Shown: positions 36,314 to 45,170, numbered from the stretch's first letter. The stretch is 48,644 nucleotides of DNA from an uncultured Ruminococcus sp. (GCA_905233145.1 CAJODI010000005.1:1-48644), one strand, 5' to 3'. Translations and numbers: made by a program. The notes: a model not told the origin generated them from the letters alone.

Positions 36314-39097
36314 ATGTCCAAAACCAAAACTTTGAAAACGGACGCGCCGTCGCTGCAAAACCGCAGCCACAACAAGGTTACGGCGTTTCTGCTTGACCAC
36401 ATTTATGTGATCTGCACCTTTTTGGCTTCATTCTTTCTCATGACGCTGGCGTTCGGCTTGATGAACGTTTCTCCGTTTGGAACGGCGGACAAGCAGATCA
36501 TGGTTGTTGACAACTGGCACCAGTATTATCCGTTTTTGGCTGACTATCAATACAAGCTCCAGCACGGCGAATCGCTGTTTTGGAACTGGTCGGTGGGCGC
36601 AGGTGTAAACAATTTTGCTCTGATGTCCTACTACCTTGCAAGTCCGCTAAACTTTTTGACTGTATTTTTGCCTCCCGAATGGCTCAGAGAGTTTTTGATG
36701 TTCTCGGTTGTGCTCAAAATCGCGCTCGGCGGTACCTTTACTGCTTATTTTCTTCGCAAGGTCTACAACCGCAATGATATTTCGCTTGTGCTATTTGGCG
36801 TAAGCTTCTCATTTTGCGCGTTTTTTATGGGCTATTACTGGAACACTATTTGGCTTGACACGGTATGCATAACTCCGCTTGTTGCGCTTGGAGTGTATTC
36901 CCTGCTCAAAGACGGCAATTTTAGGCTATACACCATCACTCTTACTTTGTCTCTCCTTGCAAACTACTATATAGGATTTTTCACCTGTATTTTTGTGCTG
37001 CTTATATTTATTGTATACCATATTGTCCGTTGGGAAGGTATCAAGAAGCTCGCGTTTAATCTTCTAAAGGTTGGCGGCTTCTCGGTGATTGCTATAGGTA
37101 TGACTGCGTTTTTCCTTTTGCCTGCTTACTTCGGGCTTCAGAATACCAATTCATCCGGAAGCAGTTTCCCGGCTGATTTTGCAATAAACATGGGTGGCTC
37201 CAACGATCTTATCGGCGTGCTCAGAGCTTTGAAATACATTGTTGCAAACCTTGTTAATTTCTCCTGTGCCGCAACCAAGGCAGCCGACGCTATTCCGAAT
37301 ATTTCCTGCGGAGCCATTTCGGTTTTCTTTGGCTTGCTGTTCTTTACTACCAAGAAAATCAGTCTTAAGGAAAAGCTTGTGGATTTCGGTCTGTTGCTTT
37401 TCATGTTCCTGAGCTGTATTATCAGATGGCTTGACTATATGTGGCATGGTTTCCATTTTACAAACATGATCCCATACCGCTTTAGCTACCTTATCAGCTT
37501 TGTGATCATTATTATGGCGTTCAGAGCATATATGGTGATCGATTCCATATCTCTTCTCAACGTTATTTCCGCTTCGCTGCTCAGTGCGCTTGTGCTGACA
37601 ATGGCGATCGGCGACAAGGGATATGACATCACCTTTAAGGACCACCTTGATTGGATGACCCCTACAATTATCGGCTCGGCAATCATGCTCTTCCTTGTGG
37701 CGGCTATGGTCGCGCTGTTCTCAAAACGAATCATATCCAAGCGCGCAATGGCGGCTGTGCTGGTTGTTATCGTGCTTGCCCAAAGCGGAATGTCAGCGTT
37801 TTACGGTGTTACTGTCACAACCGTTACCGGAACCTATGACTATCCGCGCGGCGAGAGCAACACTGCGGCTGTTATTGAGGAAATGAACAAGCTCGAAGAA
37901 AACTCGCCGGAGCTTTGGAGAGCTGAAATGACCTCAACTCAAACTCTAAACGACGGCGCGCTTAATCACTACAGAGGTATTTCATTATTTAACTCCATGG
38001 CGAACGTTGATATGTCGCGCTTTTGTGAAAACTTCGGCATGATGGGCTGGAAGGGCGGAAATCGCTACACCTACGCCGAGGGTTCTCCTGTAACTAACAC
38101 ATTTATGAACCTCAAATATCTTATTTCGCGTGACAACACCTTTATGAACTCCTACGACTTTGATGAGGTTCACGCTGTAAACGGCGTCAAGCTTCTTAAA
38201 AACAAGCACTATATCCCAATGGGCTTTATGATCGACAGATGGATTTCAATGTGGGAAGAAAACGACAACGAGGATCAGTTCAATCCGTTTGATAAACAGA
38301 ACGAGTTTTTCAGATACGCGACGGGCATCAGAGAGGATGTTTATGAACCGCTTGAGGTCGTTTCTCAGGGTCACAGCGAAGCAAACCAAATCACCGTTAC
38401 CAAAAACGGCTACGGCGATTATTATGTAAACTGTGTTGATCAAACTACCGCGAACCATGTAAAGTGGAATTATACCGCGCCGCAGGACGGAGAATACTTT
38501 ATGTATGCCGACATTGCGAACGGCGATGATGTGACAGTTATGCAAAACGATGTGGCTCAGACCAAGAAATACGGTATGGGACGTTCGTATATTGCGGCAA
38601 TCGGTCATTTTGCCAAGGGCGACAAGATTTCGGTATACGCCGACCTTGAAGCAGGCAAGTCAGGCTCGGCAAAGGTTTATGTAAATAGGCTTAAAACCGA
38701 TATTTTTGAGCAGGGCTTTGAGAAAATCAGCAAGGATGTTATGACAACAACAAGCTATTCGGGCAACTCTGTCGAGGGTAACATCACTGTCAGCGAGGAA
38801 GGAATGTTCTACACCTCTATACCGTACGAGGAGGGCTGGACCGCTGTTGTTGACGGCGAAGAGACCAAGATCACTCCAATCGGCGGCTCACTGCTTGCGT
38901 TTCCTCTTAAGCCCGGCGAGCACACAATCAAGCTCGTTTATTATCCGCAGGGCTTCAAGATCGGTCTGACTGTAAGTATAGTTGCTTTGGCTGCGTTTAT
39001 AGCGGCGTGCATATTCTTCTGTATTTCAAAAAGGAAGAAAAAGTCCGCAAGCTCAGCCGAATCTACGCCTGAAACGGCTGCTGAAAACAACGAATAA
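36314..39097 (+). CDS. YfhO family membrane protein
   Basis: Multi-TM N-terminus with DNWHQYYPFLADYQYKLQHGESLFWNWSVGAGVNNFALMSYYLASPLNFL; C-terminal SIPYEEGWTAVVDGEETKI. Confidence 0.93.
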   Translation: MSKTKTLKTDAPSLQNRSHNKVTAFLLDHIYVICTFLASFFLMTLAFGLMNVSPFGTADKQIMVVDNWHQYYPFLADYQYKLQHGESLFWNWSVGAGVNNFALMSYYLASPLNFLTVFLPPEWLREFLMFSVVLKIALGGTFTAYFLRKVYNRNDISLVLFGVSFSFCAFFMGYYWNTIWLDTVCITPLVALGVYSLLKDGNFRLYTITLTLSLLANYYIGFFTCIFVLLIFIVYHIVRWEGIKKLAFNLLKVGGFSVIAIGMTAFFLLPAYFGLQNTNSSGSSFPADFAINMGGSNDLIGVLRALKYIVANLVNFSCAATKAADAIPNISCGAISVFFGLLFFTTKKISLKEKLVDFGLLLFMFLSCIIRWLDYMWHGFHFTNMIPYRFSYLISFVIIIMAFRAYMVIDSISLLNVISASLLSALVLTMAIGDKGYDITFKDHLDWMTPTIIGSAIMLFLVAAMVALFSKRIISKRAMAAVLVVIVLAQSGMSAFYGVTVTTVTGTYDYPRGESNTAAVIEEMNKLEENSPELWRAEMTSTQTLNDGALNHYRGISLFNSMANVDMSRFCENFGMMGWKGGNRYTYAEGSPVTNTFMNLKYLISRDNTFMNSYDFDEVHAVNGVKLLKNKHYIPMGFMIDRWISMWEENDNEDQFNPFDKQNEFFRYATGIREDVYEPLEVVSQGHSEANQITVTKNGYGDYYVNCVDQTTANHVKWNYTAPQDGEYFMYADIANGDDVTVMQNDVAQTKKYGMGRSYIAAIGHFAKGDKISVYADLEAGKSGSAKVYVNRLKTDIFEQGFEKISKDVMTTTSYSGNSVEGNITVSEEGMFYTSIPYEEGWTAVVDGEETKITPIGGSLLAFPLKPGEHTIKLVYYPQGFKIGLTVSIVALAAFIAACIFFCISKRKKKSASSAESTPETAAENNE

Positions 39098-39280
39098 GCG
39101 GCACCTTTTAGTCCGGGCAGATGAGTTATTTTAGAATCAAACTCAAAGCCCGATAGTGCCTCAATTATAATTAAACAGTAAATTGCCGAACCCCGCCGTT
39201 GAACACGGTTGTTGTCGCCGGCGTGGCTCGGACAGGCGGGCGAGAGGGCCCACTGTCACTTTTAGAAAAGAGATGACGAA

Positions 39281-40063
39281 ATGAAACGCGTAATAATATC
39301 CATGCTGCTTGCGGCAATTTTCTCGGCGGCATTGCTGTGTGGCTGTGACAACGCCGGTTCAGAGGTTCAGGAAACAACTGTTGATTCCAACGCGACTACT
39401 GCCGAACCCACAACCATAAATCCCGAAGAGGACAAGGAGGCCAACCTTGCCGCGCTGCACACATTTGACGCCGAAAACGGCGACGACTTCGCAGGCGTGT
39501 GGAAGATTACCGGAGGAAGCGGTTCTCAGCTTGAAAGCTTTGTATTTTTGCTTGACGGTCACAATAAGTCAAGCATGGTGCTTGGCAACATGGGCTTTAT
39601 GAGCAACTACAAGCTTGACACTGACAAAAACGGCAAGCCGACCTTTGAAACGCATTTTTACTATGGGCTTGAGGGCGTATACAACTATGAATTTTCAAAG
39701 GACAAGTCGTCAATCACCCTTACCAATACCAAAACCGACGAAGAATCGGTGCTCAAAAGGGTAGAGGAATACAGCTTTATTCCCGATTATCCCGATGACC
39801 CACAGCTTGATCCGCAGCTTTACGGTGCGTGGATGTCAGAAAACGGAGATTCCTATTATTTTGACAACCGCGGAATCATGTATAACAATTCTTTTGATTC
39901 TCAGTTTACTTTCATGACCTACTCTGCCGCTGACGGCGAGATTACTGCTGAATACACGGCACAGGATAAGGAAACCGACAGCTACAAATACAGTATCGCA
40001 GCCGACAAGCTAACGCTGAACGGCATGGAATACAGTCGCATAGCGGCAAGCGAGCTAAAGTAA
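39281..40063 (+). CDS. putative lipoprotein
   Basis: Lipobox AAIFSAALLCGCDN; Thr-rich linker; beta-rich domain. Confidence 0.7.
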   Translation: MKRVIISMLLAAIFSAALLCGCDNAGSEVQETTVDSNATTAEPTTINPEEDKEANLAALHTFDAENGDDFAGVWKITGGSGSQLESFVFLLDGHNKSSMVLGNMGFMSNYKLDTDKNGKPTFETHFYYGLEGVYNYEFSKDKSSITLTNTKTDEESVLKRVEEYSFIPDYPDDPQLDPQLYGAWMSENGDSYYFDNRGIMYNNSFDSQFTFMTYSAADGEITAEYTAQDKETDSYKYSIAADKLTLNGMEYSRIAASELK

Positions 40064-40181
40064 ACCGCAATATTCAAATCATTTCGGGCAGAAGCGTTTT
40101 TTGAACAGCTTCTGCCCGAATTTTCAGATATAAAGCAGTGCTTTACCGGTCGCACATATGGGCGCGACGTTACAATAAAGA

Positions 40182-40334
40182 TTAAGGCAATACCGCACAA
40201 TTCGCGGTGCACGCCTTGCTTGCATATTATTCCGTCAGACTGCCCAAAAATCAGCTCCCATACGTCAGTATGCGAACTGAACGAAAAATCTGACTACGCA
40301 ATCCGCACACCCGAATTGTGCGGTGTTGCCTTAA
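40182..40334 (-). repeat. MITE-like family 1, copy I
   Basis: TTAAGGCAATACCGCACAATTCGCGGTGCACGCC...CCCGAATTGTGCGGTGTTGCCTTAA. Confidence 0.88.
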
Positions 40335-40353
40335 GATTAATTTAAAAAAACTA

Positions 40354-40382
40354 TTGACAAATGCAGAATTGTGTGATAAAAT
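40354..40382 (+). promoter_or_regulatory. sigma-A-like promoter for 5S rRNA
   Basis: TTGACA-17 nt-TAAAAT, ~26 nt upstream of the 5S start. Confidence 0.75.
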
Positions 40383-40407
40383 CATATTTGTTGTTGAAAA
40401 CAAATAG

Positions 40408-40524
40408 TTGGTGTTGATGACGCTGAGGGTCCACCTGTTCCCATACCGAACACAGAAGTTAAGCTCAGTGGTGCCGAAAATAGTGCTCTGGCGACGGGGT
40501 GTGAAAATAGGGAGATGCCAACAC
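40408..40524 (+). rRNA. rrf: 5S ribosomal RNA (orphan)
   Basis: Contains CCACCTGTTCCCATACCGAACACAGAAGTTAAGCTC core with paired ends TTGGTGTT/GCCAACAC. Confidence 0.95.
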
Positions 40525-40532
40525 ACAAAAGT

Positions 40533-40558
40533 GTCCACCCAGTAGGGTGGGCGTTTTT
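40533..40558 (+). terminator. Rho-independent terminator of 5S
   Basis: TCCACCC-AGTA-GGGTGGG-CGTTTTTATTTT. Confidence 0.8.
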
Positions 40559-40573
40559 ATTTTGGTGGTAAAT

Positions 40574-41632
40574 ATGAACGAATTTTTTTACGGGCTTACC
40601 CCGGTCTGGGCTGCGCTGAAAAACTCAAACAAGCCGGTGGTGCTCTACGGCATGGGTGACGGCGCAGACAAGGTACTTGCTGCCTTTGAGCGGTTTAATA
40701 TAGAGGCGAGCGGCGTTATGGCAAGCGATGATTTTGTCAGAGGACAGAGTTTTCGCGGATTTCGCGTTAAAAAGCTTTCCGAAATCGAAAAGGAGCTTGG
40801 CGATTTTGTCATAGCACTTTGTTTTGCTTCACAGCTTCCCGAAGTTATGGAGACGATTCGCTTGGTTTCTGCAAGACACAAAACTCTTGTGCCAAGCGTT
40901 CCTGTTTTTGGAAGCAATTTGTTTGATGATGATTTTATTGCCAAATACAGCGATAGCATAAGCCAAGCGCGTGAGCTTCTCGCTGACGAACAGTCAAGGC
41001 TTGTTTATGATAATGTGATAAGATTTTACTACACAGGGGAGCTTGAATTGCTGGAGAAAATAACTACCGACAAAAACGAGGCGTTTGCAAATATCCTCAA
41101 ACTTGGCAGCAACGAGCTTTACGTCGATTTGGGAGCGTATAACGGCGACACTATTGATGAATTCCTTGCTCAGTCCGGCGGCAGCTACCGCAAAATTGTC
41201 GCGCTTGAGCCAAATGGGAAAAATTATGAGAAGCTAAAGCTTCATTGCGCCGGCATGGAACGAGTTGAGCTTTGGCAGCTTGGCGCGTGGAGCAAAAACA
41301 CGACCTTGAGCTTTAATAATAAAGCCGGCAGAAACAGCGCGATTTGCGAAAACGGTGTCAAAACTCCGGTTGCGGCGGTTGACGCAATTCTCTGCGGTGC
41401 GGCGGCAAGCTACGTAAAGGCAGACGTTGAGGGTGCAGATTATGAAACAATTTTGGGCATGAAAAATACGCTGAAAAGCTTTAAGCCAAAGCTAAATTTT
41501 TCAGCGTATCACAGGTTTGAAGATATTTTCAGGCTTCCGCTTTTGATAAAAAGCATCAATCCGGAATACAAGATTTATATTCGACATCATCCGTATATCC
41601 CTGCGTGGGATACAAATCTTTATTGTGTGTGA
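40574..41632 (+). CDS. FkbM family methyltransferase
   Basis: ELYVDLGAYNGDTIDEFL...IVALEPNGKNYEKL...YVKADVEGADYETILGM; ATG at 40574 preferred because the track start overlaps the 5S terminator. Confidence 0.87.
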   Translation: MNEFFYGLTPVWAALKNSNKPVVLYGMGDGADKVLAAFERFNIEASGVMASDDFVRGQSFRGFRVKKLSEIEKELGDFVIALCFASQLPEVMETIRLVSARHKTLVPSVPVFGSNLFDDDFIAKYSDSISQARELLADEQSRLVYDNVIRFYYTGELELLEKITTDKNEAFANILKLGSNELYVDLGAYNGDTIDEFLAQSGGSYRKIVALEPNGKNYEKLKLHCAGMERVELWQLGAWSKNTTLSFNNKAGRNSAICENGVKTPVAAVDAILCGAAASYVKADVEGADYETILGMKNTLKSFKPKLNFSAYHRFEDIFRLPLLIKSINPEYKIYIRHHPYIPAWDTNLYCV

Positions 41633-41679
41633 TTTTTATTTATCCTATAAAAACCGCAAAAAATTTTAATGAAAGAGTT

Positions 41680-42363
41680 TTATTCACGGTTTTTTAATAT
41701 ATCGTCAATCTCATTGTCAAGCTTTGTCTTGCGGTCGATGTCGGCAAGATATTTATCGTAATCAAAATCATCGTCGTCATTTGGGCGCGGTGATTGTTTT
41801 TTTGTACTGCGATTTTGGTTTGTGCGCTGGCTGTAACGTTGGTGGCCTGTATGCTGCGCGGAACGCTTTTGCGGAGTTTTGTGGTTTGCGCGCTGCTTGC
41901 GTTCATTTCGCTGTGGTTCTTTCTTCACGTCAGCCATGCGCTCTCTTTCGTGTTCATCGCGACGCTTTGCTTCAAGAAGAATTTCCTCCGCTTCTCGTCT
42001 TTCGCGCTGCTCCTTTTTGTGCCTTTCATCTCCAAAAGCCAAATCGCCCAAAAACAGCCCGAAAATTCCCGCGACGAGATATACTCCCAAAAGGATAATA
42101 TTAGTGATATTTGAAAAGCCGCCGCAGTAGATTATCATTGTGAACAAGAACGCGATTGGCGCAATCAGCGCGAAAAGAAAATCAAGTCCGTGCTTTGAGC
42201 AGTAAATCGCTGAGCACGCCACGGTTGTTACAAGAAAAATAAAATACAGCGCAATCCCGAAAAAGTTTTCCATCGTTTTGTTGGCGAAGAAAATCGGGAC
42301 AATTAAAAATACCGCAAAAATAATAAGTGCATAGGGAAGATATTTTTTTATTAATCCGCTCAT
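41680..42363 (-). CDS. hypothetical membrane protein with charged C-terminal tail
   Basis: Multiple TM segments then an E/R/K-rich tail. Confidence 0.65.
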   Translation of the reverse strand: MSGLIKKYLPYALIIFAVFLIVPIFFANKTMENFFGIALYFIFLVTTVACSAIYCSKHGLDFLFALIAPIAFLFTMIIYCGGFSNITNIILLGVYLVAGIFGLFLGDLAFGDERHKKEQRERREAEEILLEAKRRDEHERERMADVKKEPQRNERKQRANHKTPQKRSAQHTGHQRYSQRTNQNRSTKKQSPRPNDDDDFDYDKYLADIDRKTKLDNEIDDILKNRE

Positions 42364-42438
42364 ATTAGCTCTCCTGATTATTTTATACTATTTTCTAACT
42401 ATTATTTATTATACAATATATTCACAAAAAATCAAGTA

Positions 42439-42470
42439 ACGCCGCGGAGGAAGTTTTCCGTCCGCGGCGT
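42439..42470 (-). terminator. hairpin, probable terminator of the transglutaminase-dockerin gene
   Basis: ACGCCGCGGA...TCCGCGGCGT; on the minus strand followed by a T-rich tract. Confidence 0.5.
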
Positions 42471-42477
42471 CATTTTG

Positions 42478-42637
42478 AGGCAATACAGCATAATTCGGGT
42501 GTATGGATTGCGCATTAAAATTTTTCGTTAAGCTTACAAATGATCAGTGCGCATACTGACATATGTGTGCCGATTTTTGAACAGAAGGAATTCTGTTCAG
42601 GAAGGTCGTGCGCCGTGAATTGTACGGTGCTGCTTAA
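42478..42637 (+). repeat. MITE-like family 1, degenerate copy J
   Basis: AGGCAATACAGCATAATTCGGGTGTATGG...GCGCCGTGAATTGTACGGTGCTGCTTAA. Confidence 0.75.
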
Positions 42638-44322
42638 AGCGCTTCTATCAAAAACGCTAAATAAAGCTGAATTCTTGTCGCGTCGTCAATACTAACCATT
42701 TTGTCGTGATTTATGTCTGAAGCTGCCAGCGCGTCGTCGCCAAGCTGAATCATTCCGGCGAGGTACTTTTGAATACAGGTTACATCCTGAATACTGAGAT
42801 ATCCGTCTAAGTTCACATCTCCGAGATTGGTCTGAGTTGGTTCCGTTGGCTCTGTTGGAGTTGTAGAAATTGTTTCAATTTCTACTGTTGTGGGCTCAAT
42901 TGTAGTTGGTTCAACTGTCGTCGGCGGTTCTGTGGTCGGCGGAACTGTTGGCGGAGGTGTTGTGGTTGGATAAATTGTAGTCGGCTCGATCGTCGTTTGC
43001 TCAATCGTAGTGGGTTCAGCTGTCGTAGTTTCAGTTGGTGTAGGCATTTCGGTATAAACAGTCTCGCCCAGATAGAGCCAGCTTCCTATGCTTTGCGGGC
43101 TGTTGTTTACAGCCGCATATACTCTGCCGTTCTCAACCTTAACTCCGTAGCACTTGTTTTGAAGCTCGCTGTTGTTAGAATACAGAGCTTCTTCTCCGGT
43201 AGCGATGTTATATGAATAAACCGAATTTGGGCCGTTGTAGTACAGAATCCCATTTTCGGAATCGAGAGTGGCGTAGCTCTTTAGATAATACATGTTAGAG
43301 CCTGCGCTCCATTGTCCCGAAAGTATTTTAACAGTTTCGGTGCTGTTGTTTGCAGCGTTGTATTTTTTCAAAGTTGTGTGCTGACTGCTCTCGTTGTCAA
43401 TATAGTAGAGTTCACCGTTTTCGTAGCAGAATTTTGAGCTTGAAGACGCAAACGGAAGATTGTCATAGGTTGCGGGTGATTCAAAAAGCGAGGTGTAGCC
43501 TGTATGTTTTCTTAGATATTGGTCGTTTTGGAAGGTGTAATCGCTTTTTAGAAAGTAGTTGTGAAAAGCGTGTCCCAGGTTATCATAATAAGTATAGTTG
43601 CCGTTTTCGTCCTGCGTACGATAGGTTGTGGAATCATCCCAGGTTAAGTCAACGTTATAGTATGAGCCGTCAAGACAAACCTTGTTCCAGGCGTGATTAA
43701 TTGAATCTGACTCAACGATTTCTGAGTCAATTCCCACAAGCGAAAGCAGATAGGAATATGCTCCGGCGTATGAGCTGCACTGACCTAAGCCCTCAATCAT
43801 AATATAATCGGCTGTTGGATTGTAGGCATATTTGCCGTATACAGCGATTTCATCATGAAGAATGAGAGCCTTTTCAAAATCGCTCATGCTGTCAGAGAGC
43901 TTTGCAAGGCAAGCGTCAACCGCGGCGTTAAAAAGCTGCCTTCTGGACTGAATCTCTTCTGTGCTGTATGAATATTTTGGCTTGATTGCAACAATGTTAC
44001 CGTTTCTGGTCATATAGGAAATGCCTGAAAAATAGAATAGCTGAGGATAGTTGTTTTTGAGCACATTGATAAGATAGCTCAGTTCACTTGCCTGCACGTT
44101 ATAGGAGGATACGTCTGCCAAAGTGCCGTACTCGTCAACACAGGCGGCAACTGCCTCTACAACTGCCGGATTAACGTATTGCTCATCAACACAGTGTATG
44201 GTTCCGACCTGATTTTCCTGTGCCGAAGCTACACAAAACATAGACGAAGCCGAAACTAAAACCATTATTGCCGCAAGCGCGGCAGAGATAATTTTGCTGA
44301 ATTTCCTTTTCTTTAATAACAT
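42634..44322 (-). CDS. secreted transglutaminase-like protein with C-terminal type I dockerin
   Basis: GLGQCSSYAGAYSYLL...SINHAWNKVCLDGSYYNVDLTWDD (Cys/His/Asp triad); dockerin LGDVNLDGYLSIQDVTCIQKYLAG and ASDINHDKMVSIDDATRIQLYLAF; Thr/Pro linker. Confidence 0.88.
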   Translation of the reverse strand: MLLKKRKFSKIISAALAAIMVLVSASSMFCVASAQENQVGTIHCVDEQYVNPAVVEAVAACVDEYGTLADVSSYNVQASELSYLINVLKNNYPQLFYFSGISYMTRNGNIVAIKPKYSYSTEEIQSRRQLFNAAVDACLAKLSDSMSDFEKALILHDEIAVYGKYAYNPTADYIMIEGLGQCSSYAGAYSYLLSLVGIDSEIVESDSINHAWNKVCLDGSYYNVDLTWDDSTTYRTQDENGNYTYYDNLGHAFHNYFLKSDYTFQNDQYLRKHTGYTSLFESPATYDNLPFASSSSKFCYENGELYYIDNESSQHTTLKKYNAANNSTETVKILSGQWSAGSNMYYLKSYATLDSENGILYYNGPNSVYSYNIATGEEALYSNNSELQNKCYGVKVENGRVYAAVNNSPQSIGSWLYLGETVYTEMPTPTETTTAEPTTIEQTTIEPTTIYPTTTPPPTVPPTTEPPTTVEPTTIEPTTVEIETISTTPTEPTEPTQTNLGDVNLDGYLSIQDVTCIQKYLAGMIQLGDDALAASDINHDKMVSIDDATRIQLYLAFLIEAL

Positions 44323-44370
44323 ACTGTTCTCTCCCCTTCAATTTTGTGATTTATGTGTGTATACTATTAT

Positions 44371-44463
44371 GGCAACACCGCACAATTCGCGGCGCACGCC
44401 TTGCTTGCATATTATTTCGTCAAACTGCGCAGTCCGCACACCCGAATTATGCGGTATTGCCCT
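44371..44463 (-). repeat. MITE-like family 1, internally deleted copy K
   Basis: GGCAACACCGCACAATTCGCGGCGCACGCCTTGCTTGCATATTATTTCGTCAAACTGCGCAGTCCGCACACCCGAATTATGCGGTATTGCC. Confidence 0.85.
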
Positions 44464-44714
44464 AATTTGACAGCAAAGCCTCATCAGGCATTATTTATAA
44501 AAATATTCAAAGATTATAGTTGTTTTTCTTAAATACAACATCTTTTGATTTAATTATATCACTATTCAAAATTTATTCAACCTTACAAATCACCAAGGAT
44601 TTGTTATTTTTTTTAGCAATAATCACGATTTTCATGTGCGATTTTTATAAATAAGACAAGTGAATAATACCGCCGGCAATATCATATTATGTATTGTTAA
44701 GAGGAGGGCGGATT

Positions 44715-44993
44715 ATGAACTACGAAATAGAAAACCGCGCCGAAAAACTGGGCGAATACATAATTGAGCACAAGGCTACGGTAAGAGGAGCGGCACAAAA
44801 GTTCGGAGTCAGCAAAAGCACGGTTCACAAGGACGTTAGCCAGCGGCTGAGAGCTTTGAACCCGGCTTTGTATACACAGGTGCGAATAGTGCTCGACGCT
44901 AACAAAAGTGAAAGACATATTCGTGGGGGAATGGCAACAAAGAACAAGTATTTGCTCAGAAAAAAGCTCAGTAATGATTTTGAGAATCAATAA
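44715..44993 (+). CDS. spoIIID: sporulation transcriptional regulator SpoIIID
   Basis: MNYEIENRAEKLGEYIIEHKATVRGAAQKFGVSKSTVHKDVSQRLRALNPALYTQVRIVLDANKSERHIRGGMATKNKY; RBS AGGAGG. Confidence 0.96.
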   Translation: MNYEIENRAEKLGEYIIEHKATVRGAAQKFGVSKSTVHKDVSQRLRALNPALYTQVRIVLDANKSERHIRGGMATKNKYLLRKKLSNDFENQ

Positions 44994-45004
44994 AAATATA
45001 AAAA

Positions 45005-45050
45005 GGGGGCTGTCGCAAAATCTTTCGATTTGCGACAGCCCTTTGTGTTT
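45005..45050 (+). terminator. Rho-independent terminator
   Basis: GGGCTGTCGCAAA...TTTGCGACAGCCC-TTTGTGTTTT. Confidence 0.85.
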
Positions 45051-45130
45051 TGTGATTATACTATTTTCTGAAAAAACTTTATAACAGATGTTAAAGAGTT
45101 TTATTAGAGGTTCCCATTAGATAAAGTATT

Positions 45131-45170
45131 AAGGAAATACCGCATAATTCGGGTGTGCGGTGTTGCCTTA
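45131..45170. repeat. MITE-like family 1, minimal copy L (40 nt)
   Basis: AAGGAAATACCGCATAATTCGGGTGTGCGGTGTTGCCTTA. Confidence 0.75.

Noticed and set aside
40251-40538. Minus-strand ORF across the repeat and 5S rRNA
   Set aside because: Overlaps a structural RNA and a repeat; spurious.
9888-45170. Regularly recurring palindromic repeats as a CRISPR array
   Set aside because: Copies are dispersed kilobases apart, ~40-155 nt long, in both orientations, with no cas genes.
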